64,000 nucleotides of DNA from Neoroseomonas marina (GCF_012927745.1 NZ_JABBKX010000009.1:143943-207942); one strand, 5' to 3'. Shown: positions 44,883 to 54,355, counted from the first letter of the stretch. Notes: a model not told the origin generated them from the letters alone. Numbers and translations: made by a program.

Positions 44883-45859
44883 CACAGGCAGCCCGCGGCC
44901 CGCGCGCGGGCGCGCACCAGCGCCAGCACCGTCCGGCTGGTCGGCGCCGGTTCTCCCACCAGGTCCGCCAGCTCGACCACGGCACCGAGCAGCGCCTCGA
45001 CTTCCATGGGCCGTCCGCGCTCGAGGTCCTGCAGCATGGAGGTCTTGTGCGCGCCGACCTCGGCCGCGCCGGCGATGCGCTTGTCGACGTCGATGGCGAA
45101 GCGCACGCCCAGCGCCTCCGCCACGCGCTGCCCTTCCAGCATCATGGCGCGCGCAACGGCCCGCTGCTCGTCGTCGTTGATCAGCACGTCGAGCGTCGCG
45201 GTGGTCAGCGCCGAGATCGGGTTGAAGGCCATGTTGCCCCACAGCTTCACCCAGAGCTCGTCGCGGATCCGCGGTCGCACGGGCGCCTTGAATCCGGCCG
45301 CGATCAGCGCCTCGCTCAGCTTCTGGGCGCGCGGGCTGCGCGACCCGTCCGGCTCGCCCAGGGAGAAGCGGTCGCCATAGGTGTGCTCGATCACGCCGGG
45401 CTCGATCACCTCGGCGGCGGGATAGACGATGCAGCCGATGGCGCGCGAGGGCGGCAGCAGCTTCGAGACCGCCCCGCCCGGATCGACGCTTTCGACGATG
45501 CGCCCTGCATGGGCGCCGCCGATGCCGTGGAAATACCACCAGGGCACGCCATTCACGGCGCTGACGATCGCCGTCTCCGGCCCCAGCAGCGGCTGCATCT
45601 GCGCCGCGGCACCCGGCAGGGAATGCGCCTTGAGCGTGACGACGACATAATCCTGCGGCCCTGCCTCCTCGGCGGTCGCGACGCAGCGCGGGGTGGCCAC
45701 GATCTCCTGCCCCTCGCTCTGCACGCGCAGGCCCTTGGCCTGCATGGCGGCGAGATGCGGACCGCGGGCGATGACCGTGACCTCGGCATCGCCCTTCAGG
45801 GCCAGTTTCGCGGCCATGAGGCCGCCGATGGCGCCGGCGCCGAAGATGCAGATCCTCAT
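44882..45859 (-). CDS. Ketopantoate reductase (PanE/ApbA) family protein
   Basis: The 325-residue product has the Rossmann loop IFGAGAIGGLMAAKLA, the TLKAHSLPGAAAQM region, AVNGVPWWYFHG and the central KLWGNMAFNPISALTTATL helix with the catalytic Lys typical of 2-dehydropantoate 2-reductases. Paralogues of PanE act on other 2-keto acids, and the operon context (acyl-CoA synthetase upstream, lipoproteins downstream) is not pantothenate synthesis, so the true substrate is uncertain. ATG 45859 overlaps the synthetase stop (ATGA). Confidence 0.85.
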   Translation of the reverse strand: MRICIFGAGAIGGLMAAKLALKGDAEVTVIARGPHLAAMQAKGLRVQSEGQEIVATPRCVATAEEAGPQDYVVVTLKAHSLPGAAAQMQPLLGPETAIVSAVNGVPWWYFHGIGGAHAGRIVESVDPGGAVSKLLPPSRAIGCIVYPAAEVIEPGVIEHTYGDRFSLGEPDGSRSPRAQKLSEALIAAGFKAPVRPRIRDELWVKLWGNMAFNPISALTTATLDVLINDDEQRAVARAMMLEGQRVAEALGVRFAIDVDKRIAGAAEVGAHKTSMLQDLERGRPMEVEALLGAVVELADLVGEPAPTSRTVLALVRARARAAGCL

Positions 45860-47367
45860 GCCGTCAGCCCCAGCTTCTCGGCCAGGCCGATGCGCATCAG
45901 CTTGCCCGTCGCACCCTTCGGGATCTCGGCCAGGAACACGACCTTCCGCGGCACCTTGAAGTCCGCGAGATGTTCGGCAGCGAAGGCGCGCAACTCGCGC
46001 TCGGAGCATTCCATGCCCTCGCGCAGCACCACCGCGGCGCCGACCTCCTCGCCCAGCTTCGGATGCGGGATGGCGAAGGTCAGCGCCTGCGCGACCGCCG
46101 GATGGCCCGACAGCACGCCGTCGACCTCGAGCGGGCTCACCTTCTCGCCGCCGCGGTTGATCAGTTCCTTGAGCCGTCCGGTCAGCGTCAGGAAGCCGTC
46201 CTCGTCGAAGGCACCCTGGTCGCCGGTGCGGAACCAGCCATGGGTGAAGGCCTTCGCGTTGGCGTCGGGGTTGGCCTCGTAGCCGGCGGTGACGTTCGGG
46301 CCGCGGATGACGACCTCGCCGACCTCGCCCTGCGGCAGGATGGTGCCGTCGTCGTCCATGATGGCGACCTCCGGACCCGCAGGGCGGCCCACCGAACCCG
46401 GCTTGCGCGGCCCGGCGAGCGGGTTCGAGCACATCTGGTGCGAGGCCTCGGTCATGCCGTAACTCTCGACCAGCGGGGCCGAGAAGACCTCTTCGAGCTG
46501 CCGCATCACCGGCCCGGGCAGCGAGGCGGAGGAGGAGCGCAGGAAGCGCAGCCGCGCGCGGGCGATGATGTCGGCGTTGCGCTCGGCGCGCCCGAGGATC
46601 GCCTGATGCATGGTCGGCACCGCGGTGAACCAGGACGGCCGCTCCTCGTCCAGCCAGCGGAAGAAACGCAGCGCGTCGAAGCCCGGCGTGCAGACCACCG
46701 CCCCACCCGCGGCGACGGATGCGAGAACCGCCGCCATCAGCCCATGGATGTGGAACAGCGGCATGATGTTGAGGCAGGCATCGTCCGGGGCGAGTTCCAG
46801 CGTGCGCCCGATGTTGCGCGCCGAGGCGCAGATATTCGCCTGGGTCAGCGGCACGATCTTGGGCCGCGCCGTGGTGCCCGAGGTGTGCAGGACCAGCGCC
46901 TCGTCCTCGGGCCAGGCCATGCCGGGCTTCTCGGGATTGCCGGGGCTGCCGCCCTCGAGCGTGAAGTCGCCGGCCGCCTCACCCGGCACCAGGTCGAGCA
47001 CCGGGATGGAGAGGCGTGCCGCGACTTCCCGCGCATCGGTCGCCATGCCGTGCAGCACGACCAGCGCCTTGGCGCGGAGATCGGTCAGATAGAAGGTGAA
47101 TTCCTCCGCCCGATAGGCCGGATTGAGCGGCGCGGTCGTCGCCCCGGACCCGATGGCGAGGAAGGCCGTCGCCATCTCCGGCCCGTTCGGCAGCACGATC
47201 GCGACGCGGTCGCCCCGACCGATGCCAAGCACGTTGAGCCGCCGAACGGTGCGCGCGCACAGGTCGCGCAGCGCGCCGTAGGTCAGCCTTGGCCGGTCAT
47301 TGGTGCCGCGGATCGCCGCGGCCTCGGCAACGCCGCCCGCGAGCAGACGAGAGATGGTCTCGGTCAT
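45856..47367 (-). CDS. AMP-dependent acyl-CoA synthetase/ligase
   Basis: The 503-residue product is an ANL-superfamily enzyme: P-loop LVLHTSGTTARPKIVPLT near residue 160, NIMPLFHIHGLMAAVL, ESYGMTEASHQM near 310, GWFRTGDQGAFDEDGFL near 393 and the C-terminal hinge/lysine GRLKELINRGGEKVSP and IPKGATGKLMR. It forms an acyl-CoA via acyl-AMP. The overall pattern resembles oxalate-CoA ligase-like (Pcs60) proteins, so a short dicarboxylate is a possible substrate, but this is tentative. ATG 47367 has GAGG just upstream; GTG 47373 is an alternative. It is the first gene of a five-gene operon. Confidence 0.88.
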   Translation of the reverse strand: MTETISRLLAGGVAEAAAIRGTNDRPRLTYGALRDLCARTVRRLNVLGIGRGDRVAIVLPNGPEMATAFLAIGSGATTAPLNPAYRAEEFTFYLTDLRAKALVVLHGMATDAREVAARLSIPVLDLVPGEAAGDFTLEGGSPGNPEKPGMAWPEDEALVLHTSGTTARPKIVPLTQANICASARNIGRTLELAPDDACLNIMPLFHIHGLMAAVLASVAAGGAVVCTPGFDALRFFRWLDEERPSWFTAVPTMHQAILGRAERNADIIARARLRFLRSSSASLPGPVMRQLEEVFSAPLVESYGMTEASHQMCSNPLAGPRKPGSVGRPAGPEVAIMDDDGTILPQGEVGEVVIRGPNVTAGYEANPDANAKAFTHGWFRTGDQGAFDEDGFLTLTGRLKELINRGGEKVSPLEVDGVLSGHPAVAQALTFAIPHPKLGEEVGAAVVLREGMECSERELRAFAAEHLADFKVPRKVVFLAEIPKGATGKLMRIGLAEKLGLTA

Positions 47368-47471
47368 ACGCACCTCGCTCCGAAGACGCCGCGGCTATGG
47401 CAGAGGCGATGCCCGGCGTCAGCCATTTCCCATCAAGGCAAAGATATCCCTTTCGTCATGCCGCGCCGGCG

Positions 47472-48020
47472 TCAGCCGGCGAGCGACGTCCGGTGCCGCT
47501 GCGCGAGCTCGACGTAATGCGGCGCGGTGCGGTCGAAGCCCGCCCGCTGCTCCACCGTCAGCACGCGCACCATCTTGGCCGGGTTGCCCATCCACAGTTC
47601 CATGGCGCCGATCACCTTGCCCGGCGGCAGCACCGACCCGGCGGCGAGCACGCCGCCTTCCTCGATGATCGCATCGTCCAGCACGGTCGCGCCCATGCCG
47701 ACGAAGGCGCGGTTCTTCAGCGTGCAGGCATGGATGATCGCCGCGTGCCCGACCGTGACGTCGTCGCCGATCGTCGTGCACTGCCGCCCGGCATTCACAT
47801 GGACGATGGTGCCGTCCTGGATGTTGGTACCGCGGCCGATGGTGATGGTGTTGGTGTCGCCGCGCAGGACGCAGTGATACCAGATGTTGGACCCCTCCCC
47901 GATCGTCACCTGGCCGATCACGGCGGCCGTCGGTGCGACGAAGGCGCCCGGATGCACGACAGGCTTGTGGCCCTCGAACACATAGAGCGGGGGCAAGGTC
48001 AGGGTCTGGTTGGTGTCCAT
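47472..48020 (-). CDS. Gamma-carbonic anhydrase family protein
   Basis: The 182-residue product is a left-handed beta-helix hexapeptide protein. It has IWYHCVLRGDTNTITIGRGTNIQDGTIVHV, then VTVGHAAIIHACTLKN, placing the three zinc-type His residues (VHV, GH, IH) of gamma-carbonic anhydrases. NxxG/V turns repeat through the middle (VGMGATVLDDAIIEEGGVLAAGSVLPPGK). It may hydrate CO2 or be a related acyltransferase-like protein. ATG 48020 has a GGAGGA site seven bases upstream. It is 74 bases after argC on the same strand. Confidence 0.85.
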   Translation of the reverse strand: MDTNQTLTLPPLYVFEGHKPVVHPGAFVAPTAAVIGQVTIGEGSNIWYHCVLRGDTNTITIGRGTNIQDGTIVHVNAGRQCTTIGDDVTVGHAAIIHACTLKNRAFVGMGATVLDDAIIEEGGVLAAGSVLPPGKVIGAMELWMGNPAKMVRVLTVEQRAGFDRTAPHYVELAQRHRTSLAG

Positions 48021-48094
48021 CGCGGATCCTCCGGGCTTCGGCCCACAGGATGCGCCTTCGGGCGGGGCAGCGGAAGGCCACCCCGCCCTGGCCG

Positions 48095-49060
48095 TCACTC
48101 CGCCGCGCGCGGCGCCGCGACCGGCAGGTCGGCATTCACGGGAATGCCGAGCATGAGCCCGAGGTTCTGCACCGCCGCGCCGGACGCGCCCTTTCCGAGG
48201 TTGTCGAAGCGCGCGACCAGCACCGCCTGGCCCAGCGCCTCGTCGCCATAGACGCGGATCTCGAGCGCATTGGTGCCGTTCAGCGCCTGCGGTTCGATCT
48301 TGCCGCCGGCCTCGGCCGGGACGACGCTGACATATTCGCTGCCGGCGTAGCGGTCGCGCAGCAGGGCCTCGATATCGGCGGGCTTCGGCTTGCCGGCCAA
48401 CATGTCGAGGTGCAGCGGAATCGCGTCCAGCATGCCCTGCGCGTAGTCGGCGACGGCGGGGACGAAGATCGGCCGGCGCGTCAGAAGCGAATACTTCTGC
48501 ATCTCCGGCAGATGCTTGTGGCGCAGGCCGAGGCCGTACATCTCGAAGTCCGGCGCCGTGCGGGATTCATAGGCCGCCACCATCGACTTGCCGCCGCCGG
48601 TGTAGCCGGACACCGCATTGACCGTGATCGGATGGTCCGCGGCCATCAGCCCGGCCTCGACCAGCGGGCGCAGCATCAGGATCGCACCCGTCGGGTAGCA
48701 GCCCGGGTTCGACACGTTCTGCGCCGCGGCGATCGCCGCCGGCTGGTCGGGCGTCAGCTCCGCCAGGCCATAGACCCAGGACGGATCGACGCGATGCGCC
48801 GTGGAGGCATCGAGCAGCTTCGGCGCCTTGGCGCCGAGCGAGGCGGCCAGCGCGGCACTTTCCTTCGCGGCATCGTCCGGCAGGCAGAGGATGACGAGGT
48901 CCACCTCCTCCATCATCTCGCGCCGCGCCCCGGCATCCTTGCGTCGCTCGGCGGCGATCGACCGCAGGGCGACATGCGGGTTCGCCGCCAGCCGCTCGCG
49001 GATCTGCAGGCCGGTGGTGCCGGCCTCGCCGTCGATGAACACAGTGGGGGTCTTGGCCAT
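48095..49060 (-). CDS. argC: N-acetyl-gamma-glutamyl-phosphate reductase (type 2 ArgC)
   Basis: The 321-residue product has the type 2 ArgC features: [18 protein letters not shown] at the start, [30 protein letters not shown], the active-site [13 protein letters not shown] (catalytic Cys) and [12 protein letters not shown]. It reduces N-acetylglutamyl phosphate to the semialdehyde in arginine synthesis. Type 2 ArgC is shorter than the E. coli form and is the common alphaproteobacterial one. It follows rpsI with a strong terminator hairpin in between, so it probably has its own promoter. Confidence 0.95.
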   Translation of the reverse strand: MAKTPTVFIDGEAGTTGLQIRERLAANPHVALRSIAAERRKDAGARREMMEEVDLVILCLPDDAAKESAALAASLGAKAPKLLDASTAHRVDPSWVYGLAELTPDQPAAIAAAQNVSNPGCYPTGAILMLRPLVEAGLMAADHPITVNAVSGYTGGGKSMVAAYESRTAPDFEMYGLGLRHKHLPEMQKYSLLTRRPIFVPAVADYAQGMLDAIPLHLDMLAGKPKPADIEALLRDRYAGSEYVSVVPAEAGGKIEPQALNGTNALEIRVYGDEALGQAVLVARFDNLGKGASGAAVQNLGLMLGIPVNADLPVAAPRAAE

Positions 49061-49104
49061 GGGATATGGACCTCCTTGCCGGGCCATTTGCCGCGAAAGC
49101 GACC

Positions 49105-49143
49105 AGGAAAAGCAAGAGGGGCGGGCCCTTGCGGACCCGCCCC
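49105..49143 (-). terminator. Rho-independent terminator of the rplM-rpsI operon
   Basis: Stem GGGGCGGGCCC / GGACCCGCCCC (49118-49143, one mismatch in eleven pairs, 4-base loop) is followed on the minus strand by a T-rich tail (TCTTGCTTTTCC). It lies 49 bases after the rpsI stop and before argC. Confidence 0.75.
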
Positions 49144-49191
49144 CCGATTGAACCAGCCATGCGGCCGGGCGCGACGCCCGTCCGCCAGGCG

Positions 49192-49677
49192 TCAGCGCTT
49201 GGAGAACTGGAAGGAACGTCGCGCCTTCATCTTGCCGTACTTCTTGCGCTCCACGACGCGGGGGTCGCGGGTCAGGAAGCCGGCCTTCTTCAGGATGGCG
49301 CGCAGCTCGGGCTCGTAGTTGCAGAGCGCGCGGGAGATGCCGTGGCGCACCGCGCCGGCCTGGCCCGAAAGCCCGCCGCCGGTCACCGAACAGATCACGT
49401 CGAACTGCTGGTAGCGGTCGGCCACCAGGAAGGGCTGCGTGATCAGCATGCGCAGCACGGGACGCGCGAAGTACTTCGACTGCGTCTTGCCGTTGATCTC
49501 GATGGAGCCCTTGCCGGGCTTCACCCACACGCGGGCCACGGCGTCCTTGCGGCGGCCGGTGGCATAGGCGCGGCCCTGGGCATCACGCTTCGGTTCACGC
49601 TTGATCGCAGCCTCGGGCGCCGCCGGCGTGCCGGCGACGAGCTCCTTGAGGTCCGCGAGGGTACGGGTCTCGCTCAT
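49192..49677 (-). CDS. rpsI: 30S ribosomal protein S9
   Basis: The 161-residue product has the S9 core: [26 protein letters not shown], then [21 protein letters not shown] and the basic C-terminus ending QFSKR, which reaches the ribosomal P site. The 30-residue N-terminal extension is common in alphaproteobacterial S9. It follows rplM with a 4-base gap, the standard arrangement. Confidence 0.97.
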   Translation of the reverse strand: MSETRTLADLKELVAGTPAAPEAAIKREPKRDAQGRAYATGRRKDAVARVWVKPGKGSIEINGKTQSKYFARPVLRMLITQPFLVADRYQQFDVICSVTGGGLSGQAGAVRHGISRALCNYEPELRAILKKAGFLTRDPRVVERKKYGKMKARRSFQFSKR

Positions 49678-49681
49678 CGCC

Positions 49682-50167
49682 TCAGGCCACCTTCTTCACG
49701 AGAACGGAGTTCTTGCGGTTCAGCGCCGCGACGTCGAGCGCCTCGGGCGTCTGGCCGGCATGCGGGTGCTCGGCACCGGCATAGACGTGCAGGTTGCGCA
49801 TCTGCTGGCGACCGAGCGGGCCGCGGGTGATCATGCGCTCCACGGCCTTCTCGATCACGCGCTCGGGATACTTGCTCTCGAGGCGCTCGCGGACCGTGCG
49901 CTGCTTGATGCCGCCGGCGTAGCCGGTGTGCCAGTAGAACACCTTCTGCTCGGCCTTCGCGCCGGTGACGCGGATCTTCCGGGCATTGATGATGACGACG
50001 TGGTCGCCGCAATCCACATGCGGTGTGAACTGCGCCTTGTGCTTGCCGCGGAGGCGGTTGGCGACGAGGCTGGCGAGACGGCCGAGCACGAGCCCGTCCG
50101 CGTCGATCAGCACCCAAGCCTTCTTCACCTCGGCCGGCTTCAGCGAGGTGGTCTGTCTCGTGAGCAT
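49682..50167 (-). CDS. rplM: 50S ribosomal protein L13
   Basis: The 161-residue product is a standard L13: [27 protein letters not shown], then [17 protein letters not shown] and [11 protein letters not shown], with the conserved [16 protein letters not shown] near the C-terminus. It is an early-assembly protein of the large subunit. ATG 50167 is preceded by a well-formed promoter at 50203-50231. It is the first gene of the rplM-rpsI operon. Confidence 0.97.
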   Translation of the reverse strand: MLTRQTTSLKPAEVKKAWVLIDADGLVLGRLASLVANRLRGKHKAQFTPHVDCGDHVVIINARKIRVTGAKAEQKVFYWHTGYAGGIKQRTVRERLESKYPERVIEKAVERMITRGPLGRQQMRNLHVYAGAEHPHAGQTPEALDVAALNRKNSVLVKKVA

Positions 50168-50202
50168 CGGTGTTCCAGGGTCTGACTAGAGAAGCGGCCC
50201 GG

Positions 50203-50231
50203 CTTATCGCGGCCGGCGACGGGAAAGTCAA
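50203..50231 (-). promoter_or_regulatory. Sigma-70-type promoter of rplM-rpsI
   Basis: On the minus strand TTGACT (50226-50231) and GATAAG (50203-50208) are separated by 17 bases, with the -10 box 35 bases before the rplM start. It is the best -35/-10 pair I see in the window. Confidence 0.65.
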
Positions 50232-50251
50232 GCGAAGCCGGGGATTTTTCA

Positions 50252-50273
50252 ATGCGGTATTATAATACCGCAT
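50252..50273. promoter_or_regulatory. Perfect 22-bp palindrome, probable regulator operator
   Basis: The two 11-base halves (ATGCGGTATTA and its exact reverse complement) make a perfect palindrome with an AT-rich centre that contains TATAAT on both strands. Its GGTAT...ATACC form resembles operators of GntR-type regulators. It lies 96 bases before the Bug gene start at 50369 and 20 bases beyond the rplM -35 box. The Bug-VOC-dehydratase operon is the likely target. No regulator gene is adjacent. Confidence 0.6.
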
Positions 50274-50368
50274 CCCGGATGCCGCCCCCTTCCCCCCGCC
50301 GACGCGGCCTGCGACCCTGCCGCCCAAGGGCGGAACAAGCCCGGGATCCTCTGAGGAACAGCGTCCGA

Positions 50369-51346
50369 ATGACCCATCCGTCCCGCCGCGGCCTTCTCGC
50401 CGGCACCACCGCCCTGCTCGCCGCCCCGCGGCTTCTCCGTGCCCAGGGCACCTGGCCGCAGGGCCAGGCCACCAGCATCGTCATCCCCTACGCCGCCGGC
50501 GGCGCGCCGGACGTCCTCGGCCGCATCATCACCCAGGGCTTCGCCGAGAAGACCGGGGGCAACTTCATCCTCGACCACAAGCCCGGCGCCTCGACCACCC
50601 TCGCCGCCCGCCAGGTCGCCCGCGCCCGCCCCGACGGGTCGAGCCTGCTGATGGGCACGGTGGTGACCTTCACCACAGCCCCCTTCGCGCTGCGCAGCCT
50701 CGGCTACGATCCGGTCGCGGATTTCGCCCACATCACCCAGATCGCCGAGACGCTCTTCATCCTCGTCGCCAATCCGCGCTGGGAGAGCCTCGACCAGGTG
50801 CTGGCCGAGGCGCGGCGGCGGCCGGGGCAGATCACCTATGCCACCTGGGGCGTGGGCAGCACGTCGCATCTCGGCATGGTGGACCTGATGCAGCGCACGG
50901 GCACCGAAATGCTGCACGTGCCCTTCAACGGCACCCCGCCCGCGCTGACCGAGACCATCGCCGGGCGGACCGACCTGATGATCTCGACCTTCGCGCCGGC
51001 CAAGCCGCATGTGGAAGGCGGGCGGCTGCGCGCCCTCGGCATGGCCTCGGCGGCGCGGACGGCGGCGCTGCCGGACGTGCCGACGCTCGCGGAACTCGGC
51101 CAGCGGGACTTCGTGGTCAGCGGCTGGTTCAGCCTGCAGGCCCCGGCCGGCACGCCGCAGGCGGTCCAGGACCGGGTGGGCGAACTCGCGAAGGAGGCCT
51201 TCGGCACGCCCGCCGCGGCGGAGACCTTCGCCCGGCTCGGCTTCGCGCCGACCGAGCCCGGCCCGGCGGTGCTGACGGCCCGGATCCGCCGGGAACTCGA
51301 GCTTAACCGTGAATTGATGCGCAGGGCGGGTATCCAGCCGGAGTAG
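50369..51346 (+). CDS. Bug-family tripartite tricarboxylate transporter receptor
   Basis: The 325-residue product starts with a twin-arginine-type signal (SRRGLLAGTTALLAAPRLLRAQ). It has the Bug features: SIVIPYAAGGAPDVLGRI, LDHKPGASTTLAAR, HVPFNGTPPALTETIAGRTDLM and a C-terminal AGTPQAVQDRVGELAKEAF helix. It binds a small carboxylate-like solute in the periplasm; no TctAB genes are near. ATG 50369 has GAGGA about 11 bases upstream. An alternative ATG inside the palindrome (50252) would put the signal 39 residues inside the protein and is rejected. Confidence 0.88.
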   Translation: MTHPSRRGLLAGTTALLAAPRLLRAQGTWPQGQATSIVIPYAAGGAPDVLGRIITQGFAEKTGGNFILDHKPGASTTLAARQVARARPDGSSLLMGTVVTFTTAPFALRSLGYDPVADFAHITQIAETLFILVANPRWESLDQVLAEARRRPGQITYATWGVGSTSHLGMVDLMQRTGTEMLHVPFNGTPPALTETIAGRTDLMISTFAPAKPHVEGGRLRALGMASAARTAALPDVPTLAELGQRDFVVSGWFSLQAPAGTPQAVQDRVGELAKEAFGTPAAAETFARLGFAPTEPGPAVLTARIRRELELNRELMRRAGIQPE

Positions 51347-51377
51347 TCTCCGGCCGCCGGAAAGAGGATTCGCCCCG

Positions 51378-51770
51378 ATGTTCAGCCACGCCACGGTCGG
51401 CACGACCGACATCCGTCGTGCCGTCGCCTTCTATGACGCCGTCCTGACGGATCTCGGCATCGCACGGCAGGAGGCGGATCTAGAGAAGGGGTACGCGGGC
51501 TACGCCCTCGCCCCGGAAACGACACCGCAATTCTGGGTCATGCTGCCGATCAACCATCAGCCCGCCACGGTCGGCAACGGCGTGACCATCGCCTTCGAGG
51601 CGCCGGACCGTCCGACCGTCGATCGCTTCCACGCCGCGGCCCTCGCCCATGGCGGAACGAATGAGGGTCCGCCGGGCCTGCGCCCGCACTACCACCCCGA
51701 CTACTACGGTGCTTATGTGCGCGACCCCGACGGCAACAAGCTCTGCTGCGTCTGCCACCGCCCTGCCTGA
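51378..51770 (+). CDS. VOC/glyoxalase-fold protein
   Basis: The 130-residue product has the two-repeat VOC fold: FSHATVGTTDIRRAVAFYDAVLTDLG at the start, a middle FWVMLPINHQPATVGNGVTIAFEA strand and the closing YYGAYVRDPDGNKLCCVCH motif. The family includes metal-dependent glyoxalases, dioxygenases and antibiotic-binding proteins; metal ligands are only partly clear, so the reaction is unknown. It is 31 bases after the Bug gene and probably in the same operon as the IlvD/Edd dehydratase. Confidence 0.8.
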   Translation: MFSHATVGTTDIRRAVAFYDAVLTDLGIARQEADLEKGYAGYALAPETTPQFWVMLPINHQPATVGNGVTIAFEAPDRPTVDRFHAAALAHGGTNEGPPGLRPHYHPDYYGAYVRDPDGNKLCCVCHRPA

Positions 51771-51803
51771 CGGGCGGTGGTCGCGGCGGGGCGGAGGACA
51801 CGC

Positions 51804-53501
51804 ATGACCGACAAGCCCCATGGCCTGGGCCGCAACGCTTCCAACTACGGCGACCCCGCCTTCGCACTCTATCTGCGGCGGTCCTTCGCCAAGTCCATGG
51901 GCTACAGCCAGGCGATGCTCGACAAGCCCGTCGTGGGCATCGCCGACACCGCCTCGGACTACAACAACTGCCACCGGACCATCCCGGAACTGATCGAGGC
52001 GGTGAAGCGTGGCGTCCTCGCGGCCGGCGGGCTGCCGCTGTCCTTCCCGACGATCAGCATCTGCGAACCGTCGCTCTCGCCCTGCTCCATGCACTATCGC
52101 AACCTCATGGCGCTCGACACCGAGACGATGCTGGCGAACCAGCCGATGGACGCGGCGGTGCTGGTGGGCGGCTGCGACAAGACCGTCCCGGCGCAGCTCA
52201 TGGGTGCGATCAGCTCCGGCACGCCCTCGGTCATGCTGGTGGTGGGCCCGATGCTGGCCCAGGCCTTCGAAGGCGAGCGCCTGTCCGCCTGCACCGATTG
52301 CCGCCGCTACTGGGCGCGCTATCGCGCCGGCGAGGTCTCGGACGAGAAGATCGCCACGCTCGAAGGCAAGCTCGCGACGACGGCGGGCACCTGCGGCGTG
52401 ATGGGCACGGCAAGCACCATGGCGTGCCTCGCCTCGACGCTCGGCTTCATGCCGCTCGATGCGGCGAGCGCGCCGGCGGTGCACGCCGACCGTCTGCGCA
52501 TTGCCGAGGAAGCCGGCGCACAGGCGGTGCGGCTGATCCGGAACCCGGTCTCGCCGCTCTCGCTGATGACGCAGGGCAACCTCGACAACGCCGTGCGGGT
52601 GCTGCTGGCGCTGGGTGGTTCCACCAATGCGATCGTGCACCTCGCCGCCATTGCCGGGCGCGCGGGGCTATCGCTCGACCTCAAGCGCCTCGATGCGCTG
52701 TCCGAGGAAACCCCCGTGCTGGTGGACCTCAAGCCCACCGGCGAGGGCTACATGGAGGATTTCCACGCCGCCGGCGGCATGCGCGCCCTGCTGTGGGAAC
52801 TGCGCGACCTGCTCGACCTCACCGCCAAGGACCTCGACGGCAGGACGCTCGCCGAGCGCATCGGCGATGGCAGCCACTTCGTCGATCGCCGCATCATCCG
52901 CGCACGGCAGACACCGGTCTCCCCGGTCGGCGGCCTGGTCGCGCTGTTCGGCTCCCTCGCCCCGGAAGGCGCGATCCTCAAGCGCAGCGCCGCGACGCCG
53001 TCGCTCTTCGAGACCGAGGCCCGCTGCATCGTCTTCGACGGGCTGAAGGATCTCTCGGACCGCATCGACGACCCCGACCTCGACGTCACGCCGCAGGATA
53101 TCCTGGTGCTGAAGGGCGCGGGTCCGCGCTCCCCGGCGGGCATGCCCGAGGCCGGTTACCTGCCCATTCCGAAGAAGCTCGCGCGCCAAGGCGTGAAGGA
53201 CATGGTGCGGATGAGCGACTGCCGCATGTCCGGCACCGCCTTCGGCACCATCGTGCTGCACATCGCGCCCGAGGCCTCGGTCGGCGGGCCGCTGCAGTTC
53301 GTCGAGACCGGCGACCGCATCTGCCTGTCGGTGAAGAACCGCACGCTGGACCTGCTGGTGGACGAGGCGACGCTGGCGAAGCGCCGCGCCGCCTGGACAC
53401 CGGCCCCGGCGCCGAAGCGCGGCTGGGACAAGCTGGTCCATGACCAGGTGACGCAGGCGCCGCTCGGCGCGGACCTGGCCTTCCTGCGCGCCGAGCCTTG
53501 A
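51804..53501 (+). CDS. IlvD/Edd family dehydratase (probably a sugar-acid dehydratase)
   Basis: The 565-residue product has the IlvD/Edd signature CDKTVPAQLMGA near residue 120, the cluster-ligand region GTCGVMGTASTMACLASTLG near 197, GGSTNAIVHLAAIAGRAG near 271 and MSDCRMSGTAFGTIVLHIAPEA near 470. The cysteines in NNCHRT, GGCDKT and GTCGVM fit an iron-sulfur cluster. Similar proteins dehydrate branched-chain dihydroxy-acids (IlvD) or sugar acids such as arabonate and xylonate. Its place with a Bug receptor rather than ilv genes favours a sugar-acid substrate (inference). ATG 51804 has GGAGGA upstream. Confidence 0.85.
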   Translation: MTDKPHGLGRNASNYGDPAFALYLRRSFAKSMGYSQAMLDKPVVGIADTASDYNNCHRTIPELIEAVKRGVLAAGGLPLSFPTISICEPSLSPCSMHYRNLMALDTETMLANQPMDAAVLVGGCDKTVPAQLMGAISSGTPSVMLVVGPMLAQAFEGERLSACTDCRRYWARYRAGEVSDEKIATLEGKLATTAGTCGVMGTASTMACLASTLGFMPLDAASAPAVHADRLRIAEEAGAQAVRLIRNPVSPLSLMTQGNLDNAVRVLLALGGSTNAIVHLAAIAGRAGLSLDLKRLDALSEETPVLVDLKPTGEGYMEDFHAAGGMRALLWELRDLLDLTAKDLDGRTLAERIGDGSHFVDRRIIRARQTPVSPVGGLVALFGSLAPEGAILKRSAATPSLFETEARCIVFDGLKDLSDRIDDPDLDVTPQDILVLKGAGPRSPAGMPEAGYLPIPKKLARQGVKDMVRMSDCRMSGTAFGTIVLHIAPEASVGGPLQFVETGDRICLSVKNRTLDLLVDEATLAKRRAAWTPAPAPKRGWDKLVHDQVTQAPLGADLAFLRAEP

Positions 53502-54355
53502 TCGCCCTGGTCGGCGCGACGGGGCGCTCGGGCGCCGCGCTCGCGCGCGTCCTGGCGGCCGAGGGGATCGCCTTCATCCCCGTGATCCGCAACGCCGCCG
53601 CCTGGGCGGCGCTGGGCCTGCCGGGGGAAGCGCGCGTCGCCGACCTGCGCGACCCGGCATCACTGCACCGCGCCCTGGCCGGGGCGGAGTGCGTCGTCAG
53701 CACCGCCCATGCCCGCCACGCCCCGGCGCTGCTGGCCGCGGCGGAACCGGGCGCCTCCTTCGTGCTGATGGGCTCGACCCGGCGCTATTCGCAGTGGCCG
53801 GACGCGCATGGCGACGGGGTTCGCGCGGGGGAAGCAGCCTTCCTGGCCTCAGGCCGCCGCGGCGTGATGCTTCACCCGACCATGATCTATGGCGCCGAGG
53901 GGGAGGACAACGTCCGCCGCCTTGCCGCCCTGATCGCCCGGCTGCCGTTCGCGCCTCTGCCCGGCGGTGGCCGTGCCTTGGTCCAGCCGATCCACCAGGG
54001 GGACGTCACGCGGTCCCTGCTCGCCGCGCTGAAGCGCGATTGGGCCGAGGCGACCACCATCGTCATCGCCGGCCCGGCGCCGATGGCCTATCGCGACTTC
54101 CTCGGCGCCGTCGCCCACGCCGCCGGGCTGCGCGTGCCGCCCATCCTGCCCATCCCGGCCCTGCCGCTGCGCCTCCTTGCCCCCCTCACTCGCTTCATTC
54201 CGGGCCTGCCGCGGATCGGCGCGGACGAGATCCGCCGCCTGACCGAGGACAAGGCCTTCGACATCGGCCCGATGCGCCGGCTGCTCGGGGTCGAGCCGAT
54301 TCCCCTCGACCAGGGCCTTGCCCTGACCTTCCCCCGGCGCCACACCTCCGCCTGA
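53498..54355 (+). CDS. NAD(P)-binding Rossmann-fold (NmrA/SDR-like) protein
   Basis: The 285-residue product starts with a dinucleotide-binding loop, MIALVGATGRSGAALARVLA. It continues as an atypical SDR: VADLRDPASLHRALAGAECVVSTA, FVLMGSTRRYSQWP and LHPTMIYGAEGEDNVRRLA, a Y-x-x-E-like segment. A substrate is not evident; it may be a dehydrogenase or regulatory NmrA-like protein. The TTG start overlaps the dehydratase stop (TTGA), so the two are coupled. Confidence 0.75.
   Translation: MIALVGATGRSGAALARVLAAEGIAFIPVIRNAAAWAALGLPGEARVADLRDPASLHRALAGAECVVSTAHARHAPALLAAAEPGASFVLMGSTRRYSQWPDAHGDGVRAGEAAFLASGRRGVMLHPTMIYGAEGEDNVRRLAALIARLPFAPLPGGGRALVQPIHQGDVTRSLLAALKRDWAEATTIVIAGPAPMAYRDFLGAVAHAAGLRVPPILPIPALPLRLLAPLTRFIPGLPRIGADEIRRLTEDKAFDIGPMRRLLGVEPIPLDQGLALTFPRRHTSA

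Noticed and set aside
50252..50368. Longer Bug protein starting at an ATG inside the palindrome
   Set aside because: It would place the export signal 39 residues inside the protein; ATG 50369 has a ribosome-binding site and begins just before the twin-arginine signal.
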